From: Saprospiraceae bacterium
GTDB taxonomy: Bacteria; Bacteroidota; Bacteroidia; Chitinophagales; Saprospiraceae
Length of the DNA stretch: 64,000 bases
Assembly: GCA_029212405.1 (NCBI GenBank)
Contig: JARGNR010000004.1
Coordinates: forward strand, 65,396 to 129,395
Direction of reading: 5' to 3'
Part shown: one piece after another, positions 44,946 through 53,987 of the stretch
Layout of the letters: every line of letters begins with the position of its first letter
How positions within the stretch are numbered: position 1 is the stretch's first letter
The notes under the pieces: model-generated
What the model saw: only the letters and a program-made list of their open reading frames with translations
What the model was told of the DNA's origin: nothing
Databases searched by the model: none
Program-made: the position numbers and the translations under genes

Positions 44946-46253
44946 TTATGAGTTTGAGATAAAATCTTTTACCCATTCCGTAGTTACAGATTTTGGTCTT
45001 TCTAGTGGGAATCCCATTGCCCTGCTCCAAGTGAGAGCCGCCAAAACACCGAGTGCTCTAGAAACACCAAACAATACAGTATAATAACTGTATTCTTTTA
45101 ATCCATAATGAACCAAAAGTGCTCCAGAATGTGCATCGACATTTGGCCACGGATTTTTTACCTTACCTAAACTTCCAAGAATATCTGGAACTACTTCAAA
45201 GAGCTTCCATACAATATTTACATAATCGTCGTCTTTGATGTACTCCTCAGCAAAAGTCTTTTGTGCTGTGAATCTAGGGTCTGGTTGTCTTAAAACTGCA
45301 TGTCCATATCCTGGAATGACTTTTTTAGCAGCCAGTGTATCATTTACGTATTGTGCAATTTGTTCTTTAGATGGTGTTTTCGTTCCTAATTTTTCCACCA
45401 TTTCAAAAATCCACTTTATCACTTCTTGATTGGCCAATCCATGCAACGGTCCAGCTAATGAATTCATGCCAGAGGCCAATGCGTAATAAGCGTCACTCAA
45501 AGTTGATCCAGTAAGATGTACCGTGTGTGCAGATGCGTTTCCTCCTTCATGATCGGCATGAATGGTCAAGTACAAACGCATTAAACTCATGAAATCTGCA
45601 TCTTTTATTCCAAGCATATGAGCAAAGTTACCAGCCCAATCCAATGACGTGTCTGGTTCGATGTGGTCACCATTGTGGAAAGTTCTTCTATATATATATG
45701 CTGCAACTCTTGGAAGTTTTGCAATTAAATTCATTGAATCTTCATAGGTTGCATCCCAATATTCATGTTTTCCCATGCCTTCCGCATATCGCTTGGCAAA
45801 AACACTTTCTGTTTGCATAGACACGATGGCTACACTAAATTGAGTCATTGGATGGGTGTCAGGAGCTAAAGCGTCCATCGCTGCGAATGTATGTGCAGGG
45901 ACATGCGCTCTTTTTTCCCATTCATCTGAAAGCCAATCTACTTGTTCTTTTGTGGGAAGATCTCCTGTCAGCATCAACCAAAATAATCCCTCTGGAAGAG
46001 GTTCTTTATCTCCTTCTCTTTTTGGTAATAATTCTCTTAGTTGTGGGATATTATATCCTCTAAAACGGATGCCTTCAATAGCATCAAGTTCGGAACAGTC
46101 CCAAACCATGGATTTTACACCTCTCATTCCTCCGAATACCTGAGAGAGGTTTACTTCTCCTACCGTTTTATTTCCATGTTCTTTTAAAAGTGCTTTTATC
46201 TCTGTTTTAAGGGCACTAGCCTTTTCATTAAACCTTGACTTTAGTTGATCCAT
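44946..46253 (-). CDS. gltA: Citrate synthase, mitochondrial (type I dimer)-like
   Basis: The 435-residue enzyme condenses acetyl-CoA with oxaloacetate in the TCA cycle. The catalytic residues are visible: His271 in GPLHGLANQ, His318 in GYGHAVLR and Asp373 in VDAHSGALL. The sequence is strikingly like mitochondrial citrate synthase along its length, for example GGMRG, EGIRFRGY, EPLPEGLFWL, LIAKLP, YLTIHADHEGGN, KNPWPNVDAHSG and GFPLERPKS. The Gram-negative hexameric type, regulated by NADH, has different segments at these positions. No mitochondrial targeting peptide is present; the N-terminus begins directly at the first helix. Confidence 0.95.
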   Translation of the reverse strand: MDQLKSRFNEKASALKTEIKALLKEHGNKTVGEVNLSQVFGGMRGVKSMVWDCSELDAIEGIRFRGYNIPQLRELLPKREGDKEPLPEGLFWLMLTGDLPTKEQVDWLSDEWEKRAHVPAHTFAAMDALAPDTHPMTQFSVAIVSMQTESVFAKRYAEGMGKHEYWDATYEDSMNLIAKLPRVAAYIYRRTFHNGDHIEPDTSLDWAGNFAHMLGIKDADFMSLMRLYLTIHADHEGGNASAHTVHLTGSTLSDAYYALASGMNSLAGPLHGLANQEVIKWIFEMVEKLGTKTPSKEQIAQYVNDTLAAKKVIPGYGHAVLRQPDPRFTAQKTFAEEYIKDDDYVNIVWKLFEVVPDILGSLGKVKNPWPNVDAHSGALLVHYGLKEYSYYTVLFGVSRALGVLAALTWSRAMGFPLERPKSVTTEWVKDFISNS

Positions 46254-46622
46254 TTGCTCGGGTATATTCTTATTCTTGTATGTTCAAAAAAGATGATAAT
46301 TTGCTAACATATAAACATCGTAAAGTGGTAAATAAGTTTAAGATTTTACCATATTTTTTACGAAGCTGCTAAATTACAATAATTGAATAGGAATACAACT
46401 TAATTGAGGGACTTATCCGATTGAAATTTTGCTTTTAACGATTGGAATTAATGAGTTGGTCGTCATTTGCAATACTTTATTTCTAATGCATTAATTTAAT
46501 TTATATATGTAGAATCAAATAATAAAGATTATTACATAGTATACCTTGCTTTTATTATTCATTTTTAGCGTAAGAAAATGTTTACTTTTGGGTTTATAAC
46601 ATTTTGAGGGAATTTTGAATAA
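46254..46622. other. Divergent intergenic region between citrate synthase and ruvC
   Basis: This 369-base AT-rich stretch carries no ORF I can support. It must hold the citrate synthase promoter (not identified) and the ruvC promoter, for which a TACTTTTG box is listed separately. A 10-base palindrome TAATGCATTA at 46484-46493 is noted but is short and AT-rich. Confidence 0.5.
46583..46590 (+). promoter_or_regulatory. Candidate -7 box (TAnnTTTG) of ruvC
   Basis: TACTTTTG matches the Bacteroidota -7 consensus and would start transcription about 27 bases before the ruvC ATG. I see no well-spaced upstream TTTG, so this is tentative. Confidence 0.3.
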
Positions 46623-47195
46623 ATGGGGAAGCAAAAAGAAACATATAAGATATTAGGAGTAGATCCAGGTACAAATTTACTTGGGTATGCTGTATTGGAA
46701 GTCCATGGTAAAAAGTTGCAATTGCAAACTATGGGTGTGATTCGATTGAAATCGTATGAAGACCATATGACAAAACTCAAAGAAATATTTTTGCAATTAC
46801 AGGAGATAATAGAAACATACCTGCCCACTAAAATGAGTGTTGAAGCTCCTTTTTACGGTAAAAATGTGCAGTCGATGTTAAAATTAGGAAGGGCTCAAGG
46901 GGTGGCAATGGCAGCGGCAATCACTATGGGTTTGGAAATTCAAGAGTATAGTCCAAAAAAAATAAAGCAATCAGTTACTGGGAATGGGAATGCATCAAAA
47001 GAACAGGTGGCTGCTATGTTGGAGGGCATACTCAATATAAAAATTACAACAGGACCTTTGGATGCAACAGATGCATTGGCAGCAGCAGTAACAATGTTCA
47101 ACCAGTCTTCAGGGCCACTGGCTGGTAAAAAGAACTATAAAAATTGGGGTAGTTTTCTCAAGGAGAATCCAAACAAAATTTCAAAATTGAAGTAA
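46623..47195 (+). CDS. ruvC: Holliday junction endodeoxyribonuclease RuvC
   Basis: The 190-residue protein has the four acidic catalytic residues in their usual order: Asp14 in ILGVDPGTNLLGYA, Glu74 in SVEAPFYGKN, and Asp147 with Asp150 in LDATDALAAAV. The basic helix PKKIKQSVTGNGNASKEQV that contacts DNA is also present. RuvC cuts Holliday junctions with RuvA and RuvB, which are not in the window. ATG 46623 matches the expected N-terminus, and GAGGGA lies about ten bases before it. Confidence 0.95.
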   Translation: MGKQKETYKILGVDPGTNLLGYAVLEVHGKKLQLQTMGVIRLKSYEDHMTKLKEIFLQLQEIIETYLPTKMSVEAPFYGKNVQSMLKLGRAQGVAMAAAITMGLEIQEYSPKKIKQSVTGNGNASKEQVAAMLEGILNIKITTGPLDATDALAAAVTMFNQSSGPLAGKKNYKNWGSFLKENPNKISKLK

Positions 47196-47253
47196 TTGTT
47201 CGTCTTTAAGCGGCAATCACTCTTTATTATTCTTCGTATTTGAGGTAAAATGC

Positions 47254-47284
47254 TTTGTGACTCTGTGTAACCATTGTACCTTTG
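47254..47284 (+). promoter_or_regulatory. Bacteroidota-type promoter of mtaB
   Basis: TTTG at 47254-47257 and TACCTTTG at 47277-47284 are separated by 19 bases, the expected spacing of -33 and -7 boxes in this phylum. Transcription would start near 47290, leaving a leader of about 20 bases before ATG 47309. Confidence 0.55.
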
Positions 47285-47308
47285 TGCGTTTAAAACAGAA
47301 TATAAATT

Positions 47309-48658
47309 ATGGCAACGCCGAAGACTGTTTCATTTCATACATTAGGGTGTAAGCTCAATTTTTCAGAGACTTCCAGTATTCGCAGACAATTTGAAAGTAG
47401 TGGATATACGGCAGTTGACTTTGAAGAAGGAGCAGATATTTATATAATCAATACTTGTTCGGTTACAGATTTTGCAGATAAAAAATGTAGGTATGAGGTT
47501 CGCAGAGCATTGAAATATTCACCAGACGCAAAAGTGGTGGTCATCGGATGTTATGCTCAACTCAAGCCAGAAGAAATTTCAAATATAGAAGGTGTAGATT
47601 TAGTCTTAGGAGCGGCAGAGAAGTTTAATATTTTGAAATATATTGACGAAATATCTGCGATGTCAGGAAAAGGCATGGTGATGGCTGGTGAAGTTACTGA
47701 TGCCAATACGTTTATCGATTCATTTTCTTTTGGGGATAGAACAAGATCGTTTTTGAAAGTTCAAGACGGTTGTGATTATAAATGTACATTTTGTACCATT
47801 CCTCAAGCCAGAGGAAAATCTAGGAGTGATACGATTGAAAATGTAATTCATAATGCACAGAAAATTGCTGAATTAGGGGTAAAGGAAATTGTTTTAACGG
47901 GAGTCAATATAGGCGACTTTGGAAATGGAACAGCTGTAATTGAAGGTGCTAGACCTAAAAAGGAAGCAATGTTTATTGATCTTATAAAGGCCTTGGATGA
48001 GGTAGAAGGGATTGAGAGGTACAGGATTTCAAGCATTGAGCCCAATTTATGTACAGATGAAATTATCAATTTTGTTGCCGAATCGAACCGTTTTGTTCCT
48101 CATTTTCATATGCCTTTACAGTCAGGTTCTGATAAAATATTGAGATTGATGAGCAGACGGTACAAACGAGAGTTGTACAAGAGTAGAGTGGAACAAATAA
48201 AAGCGGTGATGCCTCATTGTTGCATTGGTGTGGATGTCATTGTAGGTTTTCCCGGGGAGACAGAAGAAGACTTTATGGAGACCTATCAATTTTTGAATGA
48301 ATTGGATGTATCTTACTTTCATGTGTTCACATATTCTGAAAGAGCAAATACTCCAGCAAATTTTATGGAGGATTCAGTAGATATGGGAATTAGGAAACAA
48401 CGAAATAAAATGCTTAGAATTTTGTCTTCCAAAAAACGTCGAGCCTTTTATGAAAATTATAAAGGAACTACACGAAATGCGCTATTGGAGCAAAGTAAAG
48501 CAAAAGGAATTTTGAATGGCTTTACTGACAACTACATAAAAATATCAGTTCCTGAAGGTCAATACAAAGAAGGGCAATTGGTGGATGTAGAGTTACTTGA
48601 GGTAGAGGGAGATGTAATGACTTCTCGTGTCCTCAAACACAGATTAAAGTTGGTCTAG
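47309..48658 (+). CDS. mtaB: tRNA (N6-threonylcarbamoyladenosine(37)-C2)-methylthiotransferase MtaB
   Basis: The 449-residue radical SAM enzyme converts t6A37 of ANN-decoding tRNAs to ms2t6A. It has the N-terminal MTTase iron-sulfur cysteines (Cys14 in TLGCKLNFSE, Cys50 in INTCSVTD, Cys81 in IGCYAQ), the radical SAM CX3CX2C at Cys155, Cys159 and Cys162 (DGCDYKCTFCTIPQARGKSRS), and a C-terminal TRAM-like region. The HTLGCKLNFSE opening is typical of MtaB rather than MiaB or RimO. It has its own promoter and ends against a convergent gene. Confidence 0.93.
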   Translation: MATPKTVSFHTLGCKLNFSETSSIRRQFESSGYTAVDFEEGADIYIINTCSVTDFADKKCRYEVRRALKYSPDAKVVVIGCYAQLKPEEISNIEGVDLVLGAAEKFNILKYIDEISAMSGKGMVMAGEVTDANTFIDSFSFGDRTRSFLKVQDGCDYKCTFCTIPQARGKSRSDTIENVIHNAQKIAELGVKEIVLTGVNIGDFGNGTAVIEGARPKKEAMFIDLIKALDEVEGIERYRISSIEPNLCTDEIINFVAESNRFVPHFHMPLQSGSDKILRLMSRRYKRELYKSRVEQIKAVMPHCCIGVDVIVGFPGETEEDFMETYQFLNELDVSYFHVFTYSERANTPANFMEDSVDMGIRKQRNKMLRILSSKKRRAFYENYKGTTRNALLEQSKAKGILNGFTDNYIKISVPEGQYKEGQLVDVELLEVEGDVMTSRVLKHRLKLV

Positions 48659-48660
48659 GG

Positions 48661-49083
48661 TTAAAGGGTTGCTGTATCAAATGGTAATAAGTCGGGACTA
48701 TGGTAGTGCTTTTTAGCTTTTTTAGAAGTAAATATATCATAGCTGTAATGTGCCTCAACCAATTGTTTGAAACCTGATATTAGTTGAGGAAATTCTACTA
48801 TGAAATCGGTAAAAACTTTTGATTTGGATTTACGTATGAAATGGTGGACAATATGGCAAGCTGCTATGGTCAATGTTTTATTGTACTTATCGTGAGCTCC
48901 CACATACTGAACATAATTTATTAGGAGGTTTTGAACGTTTTGTAAAGCAATGTCTATCCCATATTTATTAATCTGTATCCAGGCTAATCTTAGATGTGCC
49001 TCATGTGAAAAATCTGAAGGATTCAGATGGCAATGAATAATTTGAAGCTCAAATTCAGTATCGGCAAAATCTTGGTTTGGCAT
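48661..49083 (-). CDS. Conserved hypothetical helical protein
   Basis: The 140-residue protein is predicted from its sequence to be mostly helical, with no signal peptide or membrane segment. Its core NPSDFSHEAHLRLAWIQINKYG and the following DKYNKTLTIAACHIVHHFI have conserved-looking His residues, which suggests a metal- or ligand-binding role, but I do not recognise an established function. It converges with mtaB with only two bases between stops. Confidence 0.7.
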   Translation of the reverse strand: MPNQDFADTEFELQIIHCHLNPSDFSHEAHLRLAWIQINKYGIDIALQNVQNLLINYVQYVGAHDKYNKTLTIAACHIVHHFIRKSKSKVFTDFIVEFPQLISGFKQLVEAHYSYDIFTSKKAKKHYHSPDLLPFDTATL

Positions 49084-49118
49084 TTATACTACAATAGTTT
49101 TATGAGTTACAATTGGGA

Positions 49119-49691
49119 TTAGAAGAAAAATCCAATTGAAAGTGTCCAAGAATTGAAGGTGGATTCTTTCTTCATATTATAGGCGTTGACCACACCCAAT
49201 TCATATTCAATATCAATCACTGCTGGTCCTATATCCGCACCCAAGCCAGTTACGAGACCTAACCATCCATCATTAAATTTGTATCCCGCAGGAGGATCTG
49301 GTTGGTCACTTTGGTTCAAAAGTACATCAAAACTTGCCAAAGCTTTAGTTCTTAATCGAAATAGTGGGGTGAATGAGAAAATTGAAAAATCAAGACCAGC
49401 TCGTCCATTTAATGTAGTTAAAGTTGCTTCGTGACCAGATAGTTGGAAGTCTTCTGTGGCTAATTTGGAAACAGAGGTGAATCTACCTCCTACAATAAAT
49501 GCCATTCCTCCTGACATGAGTCGACCATCCACTCCTATATGATAACCTGTATGACTGAAACCACTAGGATTTGCAATTTTATCTTTATTGATCATTGATG
49601 TAATCCCGGCATAGACTCGCATTCCTCCATCCTGTGACCATACCGTAGTACAAAAGGTTAGAGTGAAAACAAATAATATACTATATCTCAT
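49119..49691 (-). CDS. Small outer-membrane beta-barrel-like protein
   Basis: The 190-residue protein has a signal peptide (SILFVFTLTFCTTVWSQ) and alternating strands with Gly-rich turns (GYHIGVDGRLMSGGMAFIVGGRFTSV, GLVTGLGADIGPAVIDIEYELGVVNAY), ending in WTLSIGFFF with a terminal Phe. This is the pattern of an eight-stranded outer-membrane barrel. The role is unknown. It lies 35 bases before the hypothetical protein at 48661 on the same strand. Confidence 0.7.
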   Translation of the reverse strand: MRYSILFVFTLTFCTTVWSQDGGMRVYAGITSMINKDKIANPSGFSHTGYHIGVDGRLMSGGMAFIVGGRFTSVSKLATEDFQLSGHEATLTTLNGRAGLDFSIFSFTPLFRLRTKALASFDVLLNQSDQPDPPAGYKFNDGWLGLVTGLGADIGPAVIDIEYELGVVNAYNMKKESTFNSWTLSIGFFF

Positions 49692-49799
49692 GCTTTTTAT
49701 TGGTTTTAAAGCTGTTCAGAAGTGTAAAGCGTATATCAATATATATCAAGAACCATGTCAAATGATTCTTAAAAGTGATAACTAGTTAACATTGGGTGA

Positions 49800-51191
49800 T
49801 TATAGTTGTTCCAAAAGCCATTTTTTTTCAGTTAATACCTCAGTATTTTCGATCTCATTCTTTAATAATGTTGTGGCAGCGGAATCTCTGGGCTTGATCT
49901 TTAACAGTTTTCTGGTCATCTTTATTATGTTTTTATAATTTGTTTTGTAGTGCCCGATTAATTTTTTTCTCAGGATATACATTTGCATGGCATCCAAATG
50001 AGAATCCAACAAATTCAGTTCTCTCGACTCATAATAGATTTTAATCTGTATTACTTTGGCAGCCAGATTGAATAAATGATCTTTAAAGTCCACATCTTGC
50101 AAGGAAATAAGAGCGGTATCGAAATCTCTTCTGTGATAGGCAATCAATGCTTGATTAAACTTGAGCGCACTATGTCGTTCATCTTTTTTCAACGCTGAAT
50201 AGTATTCATTATTAAATTTATCAGCACGATCGTATTCTCCAATCTTTACAGCTATGGCAACAATATTCCTGAATGTAAATCGAGATAAATAGCCATCTAC
50301 CAATAGATATTTATTTGTCAATGATTCTTCGTACAAATCTAGAGCGATGGTTCCATATTCCAGATGGCCTCGATTCAACCTTCGTATGCATTGATTGATG
50401 ACAAATCTGTAAATACTTTGCAATTCACTATCTGGAAAAAAGTGTTTGAGCTCATCTATATCCGCTTTAAATTTGTCGAAGTGCAGGGTGTCTTTGGTTG
50501 CATTGAGCATATGATATATGCTGTAATACAATCGTATAGAAGGATGTTTGAGGAGTTGGTTTTTTTCTACATATTTAATTACGTCAGGCAACAAACCGTA
50601 ATTGTATTCTTTTTCATAAACGGCTTGATGTGAAATCGCAAAACAGGACTGTCTTAGTTTTTTACTGATATAAATCAAATCCACATCATCCAACAAAACT
50701 TGGATGTTTAATTCCCTAGTTCTGCTGCTGCTGGAGATATGAGTATATTCTTTGAATCCTAGATCATATTTGAGTTCAAGATAGTCACTATTGCGATAAG
50801 GGTAGTTTTCTAACCTTTTAATAGCGGCAGAAAATTGACTATCAAATAGTTTATGTTCTTCACTTTGTTTAAATCTAGATATCAGTACTTGGTCTTGATA
50901 ATAGGAGTCTTCTTTTGATTGTAACATGACAAGGGTAGAGGAAATGATCTTAAATAACTCACTCATATATAAGCGCAATTGTGCATCGGAAATTGAATTT
51001 TTAAATATTTTTTCTCTTATTTCTGAACGACTTAATTCTACGCCTTTGTCACGATTCTTGACATATGCGGTAAAGAGCAATTGATGATGTTTCTTCCCAT
51101 CTAAAATAGGTGACATCATGCCATCTTTTATGATTTGACATTCTTTATTTGATAATTGATGGATTATAAGACCTAATTTACTTTTAGACAT
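49800..51191 (-). CDS. Hypothetical all-helical, TPR-like protein
   Basis: I place the start at ATG 51191 (463 residues, MSKSKLGLIIHQLS), because the 28 extra residues in the ORF track read like an unlikely membrane helix and overlap a promoter-like box at 51273. The protein is helical throughout, with repeat-like segments such as YDRADKFNNEYYSALKKDERHSALKFNQALIAYHRRDFDTALISLQ that resemble TPR units. No catalytic motif is visible. It is cytoplasmic. It is transcribed away from the secreted protein gene at 51446. Confidence 0.72.
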   Translation of the reverse strand: MSKSKLGLIIHQLSNKECQIIKDGMMSPILDGKKHHQLLFTAYVKNRDKGVELSRSEIREKIFKNSISDAQLRLYMSELFKIISSTLVMLQSKEDSYYQDQVLISRFKQSEEHKLFDSQFSAAIKRLENYPYRNSDYLELKYDLGFKEYTHISSSSRTRELNIQVLLDDVDLIYISKKLRQSCFAISHQAVYEKEYNYGLLPDVIKYVEKNQLLKHPSIRLYYSIYHMLNATKDTLHFDKFKADIDELKHFFPDSELQSIYRFVINQCIRRLNRGHLEYGTIALDLYEESLTNKYLLVDGYLSRFTFRNIVAIAVKIGEYDRADKFNNEYYSALKKDERHSALKFNQALIAYHRRDFDTALISLQDVDFKDHLFNLAAKVIQIKIYYESRELNLLDSHLDAMQMYILRKKLIGHYKTNYKNIIKMTRKLLKIKPRDSAATTLLKNEIENTEVLTEKKWLLEQL

Positions 51192-51272
51192 TAAAAAATA
51201 TTTGTGCAATAAAAAGATGTAAAGTAATGAAATACATGTATTTATACTTAAAAATGATAAAGTAAAATACAA

Positions 51273-51280
51273 CAAATTTA
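51273..51280 (-). promoter_or_regulatory. Candidate -7 box of the helical protein gene
   Basis: On the minus strand this reads TAAATTTG, a match to TAnnTTTG, and would give a leader of about 75 bases before ATG 51191. No clear -33 element lies upstream. Confidence 0.25.
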
Positions 51281-51445
51281 AAAATATGTATTTTTTTTAT
51301 TAGAAAAAGAGAAGCACTTTTACAATATATTAATACTTAATAGCAGAAATGCATGTTATTATATATTAAAACATAAACAACGCACAGTACCCAATTTCTT
51401 TTCTGTAGTTGTTTGAATGAATGCAAAAATGAAAACCAGGACACT

Positions 51446-53623
51446 ATGAAATCATTAATCCGAACCATACTATTTACACTTTTATTCTGTGTTTCTAGTG
51501 GGGTATCCCATGGTCAGGATTGTGTATCTGCATTTTTTGATTCATTTAAGGATGGTGATGATCTTGTAGTTCAATTGAAGGTTGATAATTTTGACAACAT
51601 TTTAGTTTCACAATTTGCTTTTACCTATTCCTACGAAAACTTGGTGTTAGAGAATATCACAGGAAATGGGGTGATTGATTTAAATGAGTCTCATGTATTT
51701 GCCGATATACCTGGTTATATATCTGTTTCATGGAGTAATGCAAGTGTTGGTCAGACCTTACCAAATGGCAGTGTTTTGTTAGAAATGAAGTTTAGTGAGT
51801 TTACTACTTCTGCATCCGATTTTGCAGTTGATCCTAATTTCGAGATTGAGTTTATTGATGCATTTTTTGATGAAGTGTGTTTTACATCCACTCCGCTAAC
51901 AATAAATGAGAATCGTACACAATTAATAGGAAAGCTGTTTCATGATTTAAATGGCAACTGCATAGAAGACCCTTCAGATCTGCCACTTTCGGGGTGGACA
52001 ATTTTTATTGATGGTGGTTTGGATAAGTTTTATAGAGTGACAGATGAGTTTGGTTTTTATAGAATTCCTGTAGAGATCGGAAGTTATACAATTGAGGTCC
52101 TTCCTAAAAATGAATTATGGACTACTTGTTCAGGTCCTGAATTGGTCATTGTAGAGGGGAACGGAGAGGTTATTGAAAATTCTTTTGTGGTTGCACCTTC
52201 AAATTCTTCATCTGCATTGGAAGTAACCATAAGTTCATCTGAAATAAGACGTTGTTTTGATAATGTGTATTCTGTAAAATATAAGAATAACGGAACCGCA
52301 GTAGCGCAAGCCACAACGATTATTGTGAAGTTTGATGATAATTTGGATTATGTAAGTACAAATACGGGTAATTTTTCAGTCAATGGAAATACCATTTTAT
52401 TTAATATTGGAAATGTAAAGCCTGGGGATGGGGGAGATTTTTTGATTGTATTAAATGCGGATTGTGATAATCTTGTAGCAGGCCAAACATTATGTGTGGA
52501 TGCAGAGATTACATCTTCTGATATCGTCATACCTCCGATTGGATGGGGGGGAGCCATATTAACTACCAAAGCAACCTGTGAAGAAGACTCCGTTGCTTTT
52601 ACTATCCAGAATATTGGTGCTTCAGCGATGACTGTTCCACTTCAGTCTATCGTGATTGAGGAAGATGTTATGTTTGGAATTAATGAAGTGGATTTAGAGC
52701 CTCTAGAATTGATGAAATTTAAGCATGCTGCATCTGGTGGGGTGTATCGAGTGTTGATCGATCAAGAAGATGGTTATCCATTAGGACAATTTTCTACGGA
52801 CTTTGTAGAGTTTTGCAATGGTGGGGATACAGATACATACCAATATGTAGCCATGTTTCAGAATGAAGATGAGAGTCCATATTTTGATATTGAATGTCAG
52901 GAGGTCCAAGATGAATTATTAGAGAATAGTTTGTCGGCATTTCCAATTGGATATAGAGCAGAACATTTGATCAATCAAAATGAAGACATAGAGTATACCG
53001 TGTATTTCCAGAATACAAGTGAAGATACCATTTTCAACTTATACGTAGAAACCGAAATCGATGCATCATTGAATGTGGAATCCTTAATAGCAGGTTCATC
53101 GAGTCATGGATATACGGTCTCAATAATAGACAAACAAAAGTTCAGAATTGATTTTAGAAACATACAACTTCCTCCTTCGGGCATTAATTCGTTTGCCTCT
53201 ACAGGATTTTTTAAATATAGAATTTCGCAAAATTTGGACGTTGCACTTGGTACTATAATAAATTCTACGGCTACGCTATTTTTTGATAATGGAACTACGG
53301 TAATAACCAATACAGTGGATCACCAAGTCGGAGAAGAATTCATAGAAATCGTATTAAATAATGAAGAAATAGTATTGGATAATGAATTGGTATTAGGTCC
53401 GAATCCGGCTATTTCAAGTATGCGGGTAGAACTTTCTGAGAAGTATAAAGATATTTCCTATATACTTTATGATTCAAATGGTCGAATAATGAGTGCAGCG
53501 AATTCACCAACAAATGTATTCTATATACAAAGGGAGTTTTTGAGAGGTGGAATCTATATACTTGAGATAAGGTCATCAACAAAAGTATTGGGAACAAAAA
53601 AAATAGTCTTTTTAGACAGATAA
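51446..53623 (+). CDS. Multidomain secreted protein with T9SS type A sorting domain
   Basis: I use ATG 51446 (725 residues), which begins a signal peptide (TILFTLLFCVSSGVSHGQ); the track's TTG start adds a polar 11-residue extension. Domains in order are a cohesin-like beta domain (about 20-155), an SdrD B-like module with FHDLNGNCIEDPSDLPLSGW and an EFGFYRIPVEIGSYTI strand (about 160-245), a DUF11-like domain with YKNNGTAVAQATTIIVKFDDNLDYV, a second beta domain with YTVYFQNTSEDTIFNLYV, and a type A sorting domain (VLGPNPAISSMRVEL, GGIYILEIRSS). It should be exported by type IX secretion and attached to the surface. Confidence 0.85.
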   Translation: MKSLIRTILFTLLFCVSSGVSHGQDCVSAFFDSFKDGDDLVVQLKVDNFDNILVSQFAFTYSYENLVLENITGNGVIDLNESHVFADIPGYISVSWSNASVGQTLPNGSVLLEMKFSEFTTSASDFAVDPNFEIEFIDAFFDEVCFTSTPLTINENRTQLIGKLFHDLNGNCIEDPSDLPLSGWTIFIDGGLDKFYRVTDEFGFYRIPVEIGSYTIEVLPKNELWTTCSGPELVIVEGNGEVIENSFVVAPSNSSSALEVTISSSEIRRCFDNVYSVKYKNNGTAVAQATTIIVKFDDNLDYVSTNTGNFSVNGNTILFNIGNVKPGDGGDFLIVLNADCDNLVAGQTLCVDAEITSSDIVIPPIGWGGAILTTKATCEEDSVAFTIQNIGASAMTVPLQSIVIEEDVMFGINEVDLEPLELMKFKHAASGGVYRVLIDQEDGYPLGQFSTDFVEFCNGGDTDTYQYVAMFQNEDESPYFDIECQEVQDELLENSLSAFPIGYRAEHLINQNEDIEYTVYFQNTSEDTIFNLYVETEIDASLNVESLIAGSSSHGYTVSIIDKQKFRIDFRNIQLPPSGINSFASTGFFKYRISQNLDVALGTIINSTATLFFDNGTTVITNTVDHQVGEEFIEIVLNNEEIVLDNELVLGPNPAISSMRVELSEKYKDISYILYDSNGRIMSAANSPTNVFYIQREFLRGGIYILEIRSSTKVLGTKKIVFLDR

Positions 53624-53792
53624 GATATATAAGAATTGATTATTGCAAGTGCTGATCAGGATTGGTAGAAGTTAGTTTTGTTTGTAGCAAATTATTATCC
53701 TAATGAAACAGTAAAGATTGTTTTGTTAAATCAAGAACTAACTGACATCGATTTACAGGGGACGTAAATTTGATCAGTAACTTTTTACTCAT

Positions 53793-53825
53793 GCCGGCTA
53801 AAAGTAGTCGGCTTTTTTGTTTTTA
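53793..53825 (+). terminator. Intrinsic terminator
   Basis: GCCGGCTA-AAAG-TAGTCGGC forms an 8-base stem with one G-U pair and a four-base loop, followed by TTTTTTGTTTTT. The strong T-run on the + strand fits factor-independent termination. Confidence 0.82.
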
Positions 53826-53929
53826 TGCTATTGTACTTTCAAAACAGCGCTTTACCGTCATTAGGATTTTAATAATTCTTCTAGACTTAAAACAAAAATC
53901 GTGCAAAATCTGTGACAATCATTTTTTGA

Positions 53930-53961
53930 TTTGAGAATCTGGTTGAATACATCTATTTTGT
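53930..53961 (+). promoter_or_regulatory. Candidate promoter of the flavin reductase-permease pair
   Basis: TTTG at 53930-53933 and TATTTTGT at 53954-53961 are 20 bases apart. The -7 box is one base off the TAnnTTTG pattern. A start near 53967 would leave a leader of about 20 bases. Confidence 0.35.
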
Positions 53962-53987
53962 GATTTTACTAAACACGGCACAAATTT

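Larger units (their letters stand above)
53624..53987. other. Intergenic region with orphan-looking terminator
   Basis: This 364-base gap has no coding ORF. It contains a TAGTTTTG box at 53673-53680, an intrinsic terminator at 53793-53825 (listed separately), and the promoter candidate of the flavin reductase. The terminator lies 170 bases after the upstream stop, so the transcript of the secreted protein has a long 3' end or the gap encodes a small RNA. Confidence 0.5.

Noticed and set aside
51413-51445. TTG start of the type A secreted protein in the ORF track
   Set aside because: ATG 51446 gives a normal signal peptide, whereas the extension is polar and would spoil it.
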